DNA of 24,978 nt from a virus: the IMG/VR virus record IMGVR_UViG_3300031718_000041, positions 1 through 24,978 of that record; one strand, given 5' to 3'. The position numbers and the translations under genes are program-made. Below the pieces are notes generated by a model. That model saw nothing but the letters and a program-made list of their open reading frames with translations. It ran no database searches and was not told the origin of the DNA. The first letter of the stretch is position 1, and every line of letters begins with the position of its first letter. This document shows, piece by piece, positions 1 through 6,607 of this stretch.

Positions 1-137
1 ATGTTCGGAAGAACTTTACGTAAAGTGGCATAACCGAGATCGATAACGTCTGGTTGATTACCCGTGTTCGTATCTCGCGGATAGCATTTTCGACGAGTAG
101 ATACAGAAGGCTTATCAAATTGTGCGACAGAGGACAT
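1..137 (-). CDS. Unknown protein, N-terminal part only (cut by window edge)
   Basis: An open reading frame starts with ATG at 137 on the minus strand and runs without a stop through the left edge, giving 45 residues beginning MSSVAQFDKPSVSTRRKCYP. It lies 50 bases downstream of the next minus-strand gene (188-598), so both could share a transcript. The fragment is polar and basic, with no signal peptide, membrane segment or motif I recognise. No clear Shine-Dalgarno sequence precedes the ATG. The reading is supported mainly by the open frame and by same-strand packing; the rest of the gene lies outside the window and no function can be given. Confidence 0.5.
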   Translation of the reverse strand, partial: MSSVAQFDKPSVSTRRKCYPRDTNTGNQPDVIDLGYATLRKVLPN

Positions 138-187
138 AATTCATACCGTTTCTATTTCGGGTAATGACTGAGGAGATGATATCAGAT

Positions 188-598
188 TTAAGATTTCTTG
201 TCAATACAGGGATGAGCAAATAACATCCCATCACACATAGAGAGAACATCTGGATACTTTGCGAGTTGCTTGTTGATATCTTCAACAAACTTAAAGGAAA
301 CACTTCTGAAATCTAACGTTAAAATAACCATATCGCTCTTAGGTATTTCTGCTACGCCGTCTTTGCAAGTGACGTAATTCATATTCATAAATACGATATC
401 CCTTCCATCGCCAAAACTTAACATACCATTAAACTTAATGCTAGAATCGGATAAATCTTTGAGAGCGTCTTTGCTAATGGCATTCGCAAGACAAGTAACT
501 CTGATGGAATCATGGTCCCAATCTAGTATCTCCACATTCAACGGTTCATAAAGAGCGTCATTGTTTTTAACGAAGCTTAAAGTCCAATGTGGTTCCAT
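188..598 (-). CDS. Hypothetical protein, 136 aa
   Basis: This is a 136-residue soluble protein starting MEPHWTLSFVKNNDALYEPL. It has alternating hydrophobic and polar stretches, such as GDGRDIVFMNMNYVTCKDG, that suggest a small beta-rich fold. A helical segment (about residues 100-118) follows. There are no membrane segments, and the two cysteines near the C-terminus (CDGMLFAHPC) are not a classic zinc pair. It is divergent from the ferredoxin gene at 662. The 64 bases between their starts must hold the promoters of both, or the ferredoxin is read from promoters inside this gene. I do not recognise a family. Its size and place beside tail genes fit an accessory phage protein, but nothing shows its role. 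Confidence 0.65.
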   Translation of the reverse strand: MEPHWTLSFVKNNDALYEPLNVEILDWDHDSIRVTCLANAISKDALKDLSDSSIKFNGMLSFGDGRDIVFMNMNYVTCKDGVAEIPKSDMVILTLDFRSVSFKFVEDINKQLAKYPDVLSMCDGMLFAHPCIDKKS

Positions 599-661
599 AG
601 ATTCATTGTAACAGAATTGTTTGAAAATGCAATTCTCTTATTAGGAAAGATATATAAAGAG

Positions 662-943
662 ATGACCTACGTTAGAAAAAGTTTACCCAAGAAACTTGCA
701 ATAGTTGATGAAGCTAGCTGCACGGGCTGCATGGCTTGCGTCAACACCTGCCCGGTCGATTGTATCTACGAAAAGGACTCAGATATATATCCGCAAAAAC
801 TGGTCACTATTGATCTAGACATATGTATCGGATGCGAACTTTGTGTGCATATCAAAGGTAAGAAAACTGACCCTTACGAATTGACAGTTTGTCCTTGGGA
901 TGCGATAGAGATGGTAGATACTAATTTAGTTAAAAGGAATTGA
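662..943 (+). CDS. Bacterial-type 2[4Fe-4S] ferredoxin with an expanded second cluster motif
   Basis: A 93-residue ferredoxin, a small soluble electron carrier. The first motif is canonical, CxxCxxCxxxCP (C20, C23, C26, C30). The second starts CIGCELC (C55, C58, C61), but its last cysteine comes 15 residues later (C77, in VCPWDAIEM) instead of three. By family knowledge the fourth cysteine of each motif ligates the opposite cluster. I chose the ATG at 662 because an AGGAAAG-rich leader precedes it and the ferredoxin fold begins soon after; an upstream in-frame extension to 587 would add 25 hydrophobic residues that look like leader DNA. The stop is one base before the ATG of the neck gene, so a metabolic gene is transcribed with late virion genes. 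Its partner is unknown, and no reductase or oxidoreductase lies beside it. Confidence 0.9.
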   Translation: MTYVRKSLPKKLAIVDEASCTGCMACVNTCPVDCIYEKDSDIYPQKLVTIDLDICIGCELCVHIKGKKTDPYELTVCPWDAIEMVDTNLVKRN

Positions 944-944
944 A

Positions 945-1478
945 ATGATTTGTAATCCAGACGGAACTCCATACGAATTAAATCACCAACTTATTACATT
1001 TGACCCCACGAATCCGATACACGAGTTAATAAATGAGTGGGACAACGAAATGATCAATATAAGTGGATCTCCAATTCTCTACTACGAAGTATTCATACAA
1101 TCAAATACTGTTGACCCTCTTTATATTGAAGACCGTGGCAAGATGTGGTCTCCAATACCTTGCCAACTAATGGCTTGGTATGTTCCTCTTGCGAGTCAGA
1201 ACGCTCAATCTGAGTTTGGTATAGATGCTCTAGAAGAAATTGAGTTTCAATTAAACTACCAATCGGTGCTACAAACACTAGGTCATCCACCGAAAGTTGG
1301 CTCTCGCATATACAGTCCGCACAGGTGTCAGAACTGGATTATTATCCAGCGTGATGCGGCTGATTTTATTTTATGGGGAACAGTTAGATTGAAGCTTCAT
1401 TGCTCGGTTTTCCAAGAGGATTTGGCTACTGGAATTGGTCGTATGACTGAAAGCACGCCAACCTACAAAATCAATTAA
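945..1478 (+). CDS. Neck / head-completion protein, T4 gp14-like
   Basis: A 177-residue protein likely to join the head portal to the tail. Residues of about 90-165 follow the pattern I know from T4 gp14: a strand segment IEEIEFQLNY, then PPKVGSRIYSPHRCQNWIII, where gp14 has a PKEGDLIYFP motif followed by an aromatic-rich strand. The N-terminal half contains YYEVFIQSN and MAWYVPL strands, matching the ECYYVPRE region of gp14. The family call rests on these motifs remembered from T4 and on synteny, since a gp15-like gene follows at 2110. An AAGGA Shine-Dalgarno sits just upstream, within the last codons of the ferredoxin gene. The protein is shorter than T4 gp14 (256 aa), lacking its C-terminal tail. 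An alternative is another head-tail adaptor such as gp13. Confidence 0.65.
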   Translation: MICNPDGTPYELNHQLITFDPTNPIHELINEWDNEMINISGSPILYYEVFIQSNTVDPLYIEDRGKMWSPIPCQLMAWYVPLASQNAQSEFGIDALEEIEFQLNYQSVLQTLGHPPKVGSRIYSPHRCQNWIIIQRDAADFILWGTVRLKLHCSVFQEDLATGIGRMTESTPTYKIN

Positions 1479-1666
1479 CATCGTCCTTCTTTAAGTATTT
1501 CTGCTTTTATTTGAGCAAGGGCTTCATCTATCCTATCTTCTTGTGTAGGATATGGACCGCGAGACGGTGGTTCTGCCTCAAACTCAATCTTAAACTCAGC
1601 GAACACTTTGTAAAAGGGACAATAAGTATCAGGATCTAGCATCGTTGGACTTACAATTACTTTCAT
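1475..1666 (-). CDS. Small hypothetical protein, 63 aa
   Basis: A 63-residue acidic protein beginning MKVIVSPTMLDPDTYCPFYK and ending in a predicted helix (EDRIDEALAQIKAEILKEG). The middle is proline-rich (EAEPPSRGPYPTQ). Its stop overlaps the end of the convergent neck gene by four bases. It is the last of three small minus-strand genes. Its leader (ACTCTTATAGAGAATGAAA, including the ATG) is nearly identical to that of the next gene upstream, which suggests a shared expression signal or duplicated leader. I recognise no family. The start is supported by the leader repeat. Confidence 0.6.
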   Translation of the reverse strand: MKVIVSPTMLDPDTYCPFYKVFAEFKIEFEAEPPSRGPYPTQEDRIDEALAQIKAEILKEGRC

Positions 1667-1680
1667 TCTCTATAAGAGTA
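1661..1680 (-). repeat. Leader repeat, copy 1 (start of the 63-aa gene)
   Basis: The 20 bases ending inside the first codons of the 63-aa gene match the 20 bases at 1899-1918 at 19 of 20 positions. On the minus strand both read as ACTCwTATAGAGAATGAAA, with the ATG being the gene start. The core CTCT-TAT-AGAG is a short dyad in this copy. It could be a promoter element, an operator or a translation signal. Confidence 0.6.
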
Positions 1681-1682
1681 AA

Positions 1683-1904
1683 TCAAGTATTGAAACTTAA
1701 TATTTCTACGTGGTCTTCACCATGAATTGTGGGAAGAAAAATACGATCATAATTTTCAGGCCAGCCACTGAAATCGTGAGAAGTTTTCCTAGATTCCACT
1801 AGTTGGGTGGCTGCCGGTTCTAACAGACTCCCCGTTCTTACAGTAAACACTACCACTCCATCGAACTTCTTTTGCTTCCTTGTCTTTTTAGTTGTTGTTT
1901 TCAT
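1683..1904 (-). CDS. Small basic hypothetical protein, 73 aa
   Basis: A 73-residue protein with a very basic N-terminus (MKTTTKKTRKQKKFDGVVVF) followed by a short beta-prone segment and an aromatic, acidic C-terminus (SGWPENYDRIFLP). The lysine/arginine run suggests contact with nucleic acid or ribosomes, but no domain is recognisable. It is the middle gene of a small minus-strand cluster and overlaps the end of the 57-codon reading frame upstream by 17 bases. Its leader is the second copy of the 19/20 repeat described at 1661, and the ATG falls at the same place in both copies, which supports this start. Confidence 0.6.
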   Translation of the reverse strand: MKTTTKKTRKQKKFDGVVVFTVRTGSLLEPAATQLVESRKTSHDFSGWPENYDRIFLPTIHGEDHVEILSFNT

Positions 1905-2061
1905 TCTCTATATGAGTATCAAATAAATATTTCTTTTCTATTTTCGGCGGATGTACCTCCAAAAATAATCTTTTGGGAGGAGTAGGCAGCCGGAGTTTCT
2001 CTACAACAATTATGTCTTTTTTATCCCTAATTCTATGAGTATTAAATAAATGTAAGGTCAT
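1888..2061 (-). CDS. Very small hypothetical protein, 57 aa
   Basis: A 57-residue reading frame starts with ATG at 2061 and ends with TAA at 1888. It is basic and proline-containing, with EKLRLPTPPKRLFLEVHPPK in the centre. It fills most of an otherwise empty 205-base gap and is collinear with the two small genes downstream. Against it, the two ends encode similar peptides (LFNTH and LFDTH) only because a short DNA repeat occurs at both ends. A hairpin (1956-1980, CCTCCAAAA pairing with TTTTGGGAGG, one bulged G) also lies inside, so the region may instead be regulatory. I give it modest confidence. Confidence 0.35.
   Translation of the reverse strand: MTLHLFNTHRIRDKKDIIVVEKLRLPTPPKRLFLEVHPPKIEKKYLFDTHIENENNN
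1899..1918 (-). repeat. Leader repeat, copy 2 (start of the 73-aa gene)
   Basis: Second copy of the 20-base leader element, differing from the copy at 1661-1680 at one position. It overlaps a further near-repeat on the plus strand, TATGAGTATYAAATAAAT, found at 1911-1928 and 2034-2051 (17 of 18 positions). Three related AT-rich elements thus lie within 400 bases in front of small genes, as expected of phage promoters or operators. Confidence 0.55.
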
Positions 2062-2064
2062 TTA

Positions 2065-2080
2065 ATATAATTATAGCAAG
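2065..2080 (+). promoter_or_regulatory. Candidate phage late promoter, site 1 (before the gp15-like gene)
   Basis: The sequence ATATAATTATAGCAAG lies 30 bases before the gp15-like gene. It matches two other intergenic plus-strand sites, ACTATATTATAGTAAG (6381-6396) and ACTTTATTATAGCAGA (11281-11296), sharing ATTATAGYARR. Because the phage encodes a gp55-like sigma factor, an AT-rich -10-only late promoter is plausible. Similar heptamers also occur by chance in this AT-rich DNA, so this is a hypothesis. Confidence 0.35.
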
Positions 2081-2109
2081 AAACGATAATTCTACTGCTA
2101 AATAATTAC

Positions 2110-3132
2110 ATGACGCAGAAGCATTTGCCTCCATGTAATGAACCTCCGGTAGACCCAACCACTCTAAACCAAGATCCGCCAGTACCTTTCTGTGCGGACG
2201 ACGGTACTCCCAATCTCAATCGAGTAGGTTCTGAATTACCAGATATAGGGTGGTTTCAGGAAAATCTACAAAAGAAGTCCGGTAGCGGTTCAGCCGATAT
2301 TTGCGACCCGCAGACCAAGGGCTTTATATACAATGACCTCAATACACCGGATCGCGATGTAATTTATCGTTATTCAAGAGCCATACGCGGAGCTGATGAA
2401 GCCATGCGTGATTTGTTTAGCGACATTGTAATAATTGATGAGAACAGCAAAATCTGGCCTGTACCTATCATTTGGGCTACACAAGAACGTGCGGTTGCCT
2501 GGATACTACAAGCTAATGTCCGTAAAGACAATAGTTTAGTAGTCGATAGAATTAGGTTACCCCACTTGGCGATACACGCAACGAGCTACACATTCGCCCC
2601 AAAGAGATATATTTATCATAAGGCTGTCGATTATACAAGAGACCTTAAAGAAGCATATAGAGAAAAAGAGAGAGAAAGTCATCGCGAAGCAAGTCAACTA
2701 ACCAAACCGGCTTTTACTACACAAGAAAAATACAAAAGAGACACTGTGTTCGGTCGTCCGTGGGGCATACCGATTGATATTACTTACCAATTAGTGGCTT
2801 GGGCTCTTTATGAAGAGGATATGAACGAAATATTAGAACAAATAATGCCAAAAATAGCTCCGATGGGATATATACGAGTTAGAGGAGTACCGCAAGAAAT
2901 AGGCGTCAAATTAACTAGCATCGCTAACAATGTAGATACTAACCCTGGCGACCAAAAAATGCGTGTATTCAAGTATCAGTTTGAGATGGTTGCGGAATCG
3001 TATATGCCGTTGCCAATAGTTAGAAAGAAAGCATTATTGAAGACACGAGTGGCTATAACAGATGGAATCGGCGAAGATACCAGCCTTGTTATAGAGAGAA
3101 TAGAAAATGCTGTAAAGGAACTTGATATATGA
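2110..3132 (+). CDS. Tail terminator / sheath-stabilising protein, T4 gp15-like
   Basis: A 340-residue homologue of T4 gp15, which forms a hexameric ring capping the tail tube and sheath and binding the neck. Matching features appear in the order known for gp15: RYSRAIRGADEAMRDLFSDI (about 87-106), a V/I-P-I-x-W/Y-A-T/S segment (VPIIWATQERAV), a proline-started strand set (LPHLAIHATSYTFAP), and DITYQLVAWALYEEDMNEIL followed by EQIMPKIAP. The last is close to the MIYELSIFTRYEDDMFQIVEQILPYFQP stretch of gp15. Residues 1-70 form a polar extension rich in Pro, Asn and Asp that T4 lacks. Residues 170-205 are an inserted charged helix. The stop overlaps the next ATG by four bases (ATGA), so translation is probably coupled. 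A candidate late promoter lies just upstream. Confidence 0.85.
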   Translation: MTQKHLPPCNEPPVDPTTLNQDPPVPFCADDGTPNLNRVGSELPDIGWFQENLQKKSGSGSADICDPQTKGFIYNDLNTPDRDVIYRYSRAIRGADEAMRDLFSDIVIIDENSKIWPVPIIWATQERAVAWILQANVRKDNSLVVDRIRLPHLAIHATSYTFAPKRYIYHKAVDYTRDLKEAYREKERESHREASQLTKPAFTTQEKYKRDTVFGRPWGIPIDITYQLVAWALYEEDMNEILEQIMPKIAPMGYIRVRGVPQEIGVKLTSIANNVDTNPGDQKMRVFKYQFEMVAESYMPLPIVRKKALLKTRVAITDGIGEDTSLVIERIENAVKELDI

Positions 3133-3347
3133 TAGAAATCACTAATAAAGGTAAAGCGCCGGTACAATTAATAATAAAGTCCAAATTAAGAACAAAACAA
3201 TTCACTTGTTTGAATCTTCCAGGGAGAGGTGCTGGTAAAAATGTGTATTTATTACCAGAAGAAAGATATACGGAATATATCACTCGCGTTGAGAAAATGG
3301 GATTAATACAGACTAGATATATACCTAATAGCGCATTAGCGAATTAA
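3129..3347 (+). CDS. Small tail-module protein, 72 aa
   Basis: A 72-residue basic protein starting MIEITNKGKAPVQLIIKSKL, with an N-terminal strand-rich half and a C-terminal helix (EERYTEYITRVEKMGLIQTR). It starts inside the stop region of the gp15-like gene (ATGA overlap) and ends 15 bases before the sheath gene, so it belongs to the tail operon. A small gene at this place, between the terminator and the sheath, is known from other contractile-tail clusters, but I cannot assign a function. It could be a tail assembly factor or a minor virion component. T4 itself has gp16 and gp17 (terminase) here, and this protein is not related to them. Confidence 0.75.
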   Translation: MIEITNKGKAPVQLIIKSKLRTKQFTCLNLPGRGAGKNVYLLPEERYTEYITRVEKMGLIQTRYIPNSALAN

Positions 3348-3362
3348 GAGGGAGATTAAGAC

Positions 3363-5708
3363 ATGGCAATTTTATCGGGTTTTCCACCTTCTAACACAAT
3401 TAGTCCTAGCGTCCGTATAACCGAAATTGACAATAGCTTCATAGCAACAGCACCGCAAACTAGTGCGGCTGGCGTTGTTGGTTTCGCAAGCAAAGGACCA
3501 ATTAATATACCCACAATTATTAATACACGAGCCCAATTAAATACTGTTTTTGGTTATCCACATCCTGAATCTGGCGACCCATATTTAATATATGCAGGAA
3601 TGCAATACTTGAATGTCGCTAATACATTGTATGTTGTTAGAGTTGCTGATGATGCAACAGTAAGCGACGAAGCGGCACAATTAGCATCGGTAAATGTGCC
3701 ATCAGCAGGTAGTATTATTCAAATCATTGCTTCTTGTGCTGGCTCTTATGTATTCGCAGTTGATAGTTTCTTCAGTTGGAAATTGAACGGTATATTGGCT
3801 TCTAAGGCACTTGTTGTTTTGGCGGGCAGTTATAGCACCGACGATCTTGTAACAGACCTTAATAATCAGTTAAATGCTGAATTTGATGGTATTCAGTTTT
3901 ACAATTCCCCTGGTGATTTTCTAGGACTTGAAACAATTTGGGCATTCGGTCCAGATGCTTCTCTAGAATTAATCAGCATTCAAGATTCTATCTACGGGCC
4001 AGGAAGCGTATGTTGTATGGGAACCAGTATGACAGTGGCTGAAACTATCGGCGTCAACGATCGTTATCCCAATAACGCATATCAAACTGGTGGAACATAC
4101 GATTTCACCGGCCTAACCGGCCTCAATATCCAAATCGTAGTAAGCGGCTCGAATAATGTTAATATAGATAATATTATTCAGGTCATCGATTTGAGCGATT
4201 TGGAGGGCATGTCTAACACCCTTGGTCAAATCATAACTGAAATTAATTCACAACGCGCAGGTTTTGGCGGAACTCTTCCTGGTGGTTGGCAAGCCCTGGC
4301 TGTTGGCAATCAATTGGCGTTCGAAACACTTACAAGTGGTCGAGATGCACAATTACTTATTAAGAGTGATTCAACAAGCAACACCATATTCGGTTTTACT
4401 AACGTAACCGCAGTCGGTACGAGCCCAGCCGGAACTTCTGGAAGTGTTGCGATTGCTACATTTGGTATCGTTAATGGGGCTGCTAATCTAACTGGGCAAG
4501 TAACATTTACAGTTACAGCAGATACTCCTGGTATCGATGGTAATGCTACTCAAATTGTTATCACTAACAACATTGCAGAAGGTAACTTTAATATTCAAGT
4601 ATATAATAACGGCGGACAAGTCGAAGCTTGGGGGGCTCTCGTTAAAGACCCAACTAGCAGTTATTACGTAGAATCGTTTATCGCACTGGTTTCAGATTGG
4701 ATTAGTGTGATAGATAATACTGCTGTCACTGGTCCGCCTCTAGACGGAACATATTCTCTATCTGGTGGTACAGATGGTATTCCGTCTGATCCGGATGCCC
4801 AAGACGCTCTAATTATAGGCCAAAGTGCATCATTCACCGGAATATATTCGCTATCTGATCCGGAGCAAATTGATATTGATTTGTTCATTGTCCCCGGTCA
4901 TGCTTCTACGGCGGTAGTTGCTGCTATGTTAGATATGTGCCAGAACTTCAGACAAGATTGTTTGGCGATTATTGACCCACCATTTGGTTTGACTGTTCAC
5001 GAAATAGTTCAATGGCAGAATGGTACACATCCATTGAATACAACGCGATTTGATTCTGATTTTGGTGCTCTATACTGGCCGTGGCTAAAATATACCGATG
5101 TATTTAATCTAATTGATGTCTGGGTACCACCATCAGGTTCGGTTATAGCTACCATTGCAAGATCGGATCAAGTTTCCGCTCCTTGGTTTGCTCCAGCCGG
5201 AGTAACTCGCGGAGTGGTAAATGGAATTACGGACGTATTTACGAGGCCATCGCTCGCAGAAAGGGATTCAATGTATGGGAATAGAAATGCGGTTAACCCG
5301 ATTATCTCGTTCCCAGACATTGGCGGATTCTTGATCTTTGGTCAGAAAACACTACAAAGGACGCCTTCTGCCCTGGACCGTATAAACGTCCGCAGAATGA
5401 TGTTCTACATTGAAAAACAGATTCGTGTATCGGCTCGCCGTTTACTCTTCGAGCCAAATGATCAAACGCTTTGGACTCAATTTATACAGTTGGCATCTGC
5501 TATATGTAATGCAGTTATGATCGGTAGAGGAATGTATGCGTTCGTAGTTAAATGCGATGCGACATTAAATACGCCAGATGTAATAGATAGAAATGAAATG
5601 CACGCTCAAATCGGGGTACAACCCACAATAGCTGCTGAATTCATATTCATTGAATTCAGCATTAACCGAACAGGTGATTTTTCGCTACCCAGCAGTAGCA
5701 CGTTCTAA
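3363..5708 (+). CDS. Contractile tail sheath protein, T4 gp18-like
   Basis: A 781-residue sheath subunit that stacks around the tail tube and contracts at infection. The N-terminus has the sheath signature SPSVRITEIDNS followed by a conserved domain (AAGVVGFASKGPINIP, about 35-50; ANTLYVVRVADD, about 86-97). The C-terminal third is the most conserved part of the family: YWPWLKYTDV (571-580), VNGITD (619-624), INVRRMMFYIEKQIRVSARR (674-693) and the terminal strands AEFIFIEFSINRTGDFSL. Residues 115-470 are an expanded middle region, longer than in T4 gp18 (659 aa). It seems to contain two related modules (about 120-235 and 245-350), each with a strand, a TDDL/SNTLGQI-type helix and a TSGRDAQLLI-type strand. 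AGGGAGA lies before the ATG, and the tube gene follows 11 bases after the stop. Confidence 0.95.
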   Translation: MAILSGFPPSNTISPSVRITEIDNSFIATAPQTSAAGVVGFASKGPINIPTIINTRAQLNTVFGYPHPESGDPYLIYAGMQYLNVANTLYVVRVADDATVSDEAAQLASVNVPSAGSIIQIIASCAGSYVFAVDSFFSWKLNGILASKALVVLAGSYSTDDLVTDLNNQLNAEFDGIQFYNSPGDFLGLETIWAFGPDASLELISIQDSIYGPGSVCCMGTSMTVAETIGVNDRYPNNAYQTGGTYDFTGLTGLNIQIVVSGSNNVNIDNIIQVIDLSDLEGMSNTLGQIITEINSQRAGFGGTLPGGWQALAVGNQLAFETLTSGRDAQLLIKSDSTSNTIFGFTNVTAVGTSPAGTSGSVAIATFGIVNGAANLTGQVTFTVTADTPGIDGNATQIVITNNIAEGNFNIQVYNNGGQVEAWGALVKDPTSSYYVESFIALVSDWISVIDNTAVTGPPLDGTYSLSGGTDGIPSDPDAQDALIIGQSASFTGIYSLSDPEQIDIDLFIVPGHASTAVVAAMLDMCQNFRQDCLAIIDPPFGLTVHEIVQWQNGTHPLNTTRFDSDFGALYWPWLKYTDVFNLIDVWVPPSGSVIATIARSDQVSAPWFAPAGVTRGVVNGITDVFTRPSLAERDSMYGNRNAVNPIISFPDIGGFLIFGQKTLQRTPSALDRINVRRMMFYIEKQIRVSARRLLFEPNDQTLWTQFIQLASAICNAVMIGRGMYAFVVKCDATLNTPDVIDRNEMHAQIGVQPTIAAEFIFIEFSINRTGDFSLPSSSTF

Positions 5709-5719
5709 AGGAGAAAATT

Positions 5720-6349
5720 ATGGGAACATCAGTATCAAGTAATCCTATGAATATGGGATTGGGCCGTATTGGAGCAAGCGATATTATTTTCAAGCGTAAG
5801 TTTCGTTGGCTTTTCGAAGTTCAGATTCCATGCCACAGTGGTAACGACAACGGTTTGATTCCAGGTTCTTTCGTTAAAGTATCATCAAGACCAAATATCG
5901 ATTTCGAAGAAACCCAAATTGACTTCTTGAACGGTCGTACATGGATACCAGGTAAAGCTACGTGGCAAACCATTACTGTTACTTATATTGACGTGGCAAC
6001 TGCGGATATATTGCCGCTCTATAACTGGCTTGCTTCTGTATATAATTTTACAGCACAAGCAGCAGGGTCGGATATCACTCTAAGTAATACAACGAGCGCT
6101 AATTTGACGATGGGTAATCGACAGGACTGGGCGGGAATCGCTACTCTGACATTATTCGATGGTTGCGGAAGTTGGCTCGAACAATGGGCATTGAATAACT
6201 GCTGGCCACAAGCTATTAACTGGGGTGATTTAGATATGGAATCATCAGACATGGTAACAATCGAACTAACCTTGCGTTACGACAGTGTTGGTTATGTAAA
6301 TTACTGCCCAGGATTCAGCGTCACTCCTTGCTGCACTCCTTGTGCTTAG
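5720..6349 (+). CDS. Tail tube protein, T4 gp19-like (first copy)
   Basis: A 209-residue tail tube subunit forming hexameric rings inside the sheath. Family features seen are the N-terminal RKFRWLFEVQIP strand (about 26-37), KVSSRPNIDFEETQIDFLNG (about 53-72), WIPGKATWQTITVTYID (about 76-92) and the C-terminal ATLTLFDGCGSWLEQWAL followed by WPQAINWGDLDMESSDMVTI. The last ends in LTLRYDSV, typical of gp19-like proteins. It sits directly downstream of the sheath gene with a GGAG ribosome site (AAAGGAGAAAATT). The C-terminus carries an unusual cysteine-rich tail (CCTPCA). A second, diverged copy lies at 6608 after a 258-base non-coding stretch. This copy is probably the main tube protein because it is paired with the sheath gene. 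Confidence 0.92.
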   Translation: MGTSVSSNPMNMGLGRIGASDIIFKRKFRWLFEVQIPCHSGNDNGLIPGSFVKVSSRPNIDFEETQIDFLNGRTWIPGKATWQTITVTYIDVATADILPLYNWLASVYNFTAQAAGSDITLSNTTSANLTMGNRQDWAGIATLTLFDGCGSWLEQWALNNCWPQAINWGDLDMESSDMVTIELTLRYDSVGYVNYCPGFSVTPCCTPCA

Positions 6350-6380
6350 AAAATATCGTAAAGTTTTTGTGTATAAAATT

Positions 6381-6396
6381 ACTATATTATAGTAAG
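6381..6396 (+). promoter_or_regulatory. Candidate phage late promoter, site 2 (between the tube genes)
   Basis: ACTATATTATAGTAAG shares ATTATAGYARR with the sites at 2065 and 11281. It could drive the structured RNA candidate or the second tube gene. Its last bases overlap the 5' strand of the proposed outer helix at 6392-6398, so if transcription starts a few bases downstream, that helix could not form. Both readings cannot be fully right. Confidence 0.3.
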
Positions 6397-6584
6397 TACC
6401 TATGGGCCATAGGGAATTGACGATTGGGGAGAACGCATCCTCTACTTACGTAGTTGAGTAAAATCAATGAAGTTGAAGCAAGATAGTTCGTTGAACCAAA
6501 AAAGCTTTATCGCTTGCGATGAGGTAGGTCACAAGAGTGGATACAAAGACCTTGGTAGGAATAATATTTTACCAAGGTCTTTGT
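6392..6584 (+). ncRNA. Candidate structured non-coding RNA between the tail tube genes
   Basis: The 258 bases between the tube genes hold no convincing gene but several strong foldbacks. GTAAGTA (6392-6398) pairs with TACTTAC (6443-6449), enclosing hairpin CCTATG-GGC-CATAGG (6399-6413) and hairpin GGGGA-GAACGCA-TCCTC (6426-6442, one G-U). Two of the three junction strands have no unpaired base, giving a compact three-way junction. Next come a small GTTC-GTT-GAAC hairpin (6486-6496) and an 8-bp stem with a CUUG tetraloop (6505-6524, two G-U pairs). A perfect 15-bp stem (6543-6584) closes the region. All pairs were read by eye, with no covariation or energy test. It could be a phage small RNA, a leader for the second tube gene, or a mobile-element remnant. 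I match it to no known class. Confidence 0.4.
6543..6584 (+). terminator. Perfect 15-bp stem-loop before the second tube gene
   Basis: ACAAAGACCTTGGTA (6543-6557) pairs with TACCAAGGTCTTTGT (6570-6584) around a 12-base loop. No run of U follows (the next bases are CATTTAAT), so it is not a classic intrinsic terminator. It could be a partial terminator that lowers expression of the second tube gene, an mRNA stabiliser, or a processing site. The ATG of the next gene is 23 bases downstream. Confidence 0.6.
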
Positions 6585-6607
6585 CATTTAATAGCCGGAG
6601 TTAATTT

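Noticed and set aside
1093-1290. Minus-strand 65-codon frame within the neck gene
   Set aside because: It lies entirely inside a gene supported by synteny and motifs and has no leader.
6392-6449. tRNA-like shape: 7-bp outer stem with a 5-bp, 7-base-loop arm next to its 3' strand
   Set aside because: The loop GAACGCA is not a T-loop, no anticodon arm fits, the 12-base linker is wrong and no CCA or plausible discriminator region follows. It is better called an unclassified three-way junction.
6467-6604. A 45-codon plus-strand reading frame (MKLKQDSSLNQ...) in the spacer between tube genes
   Set aside because: It has no clear ribosome site and includes the CUUG hairpin and both arms of the perfect 15-bp stem, so RNA structure explains the sequence better than a peptide.
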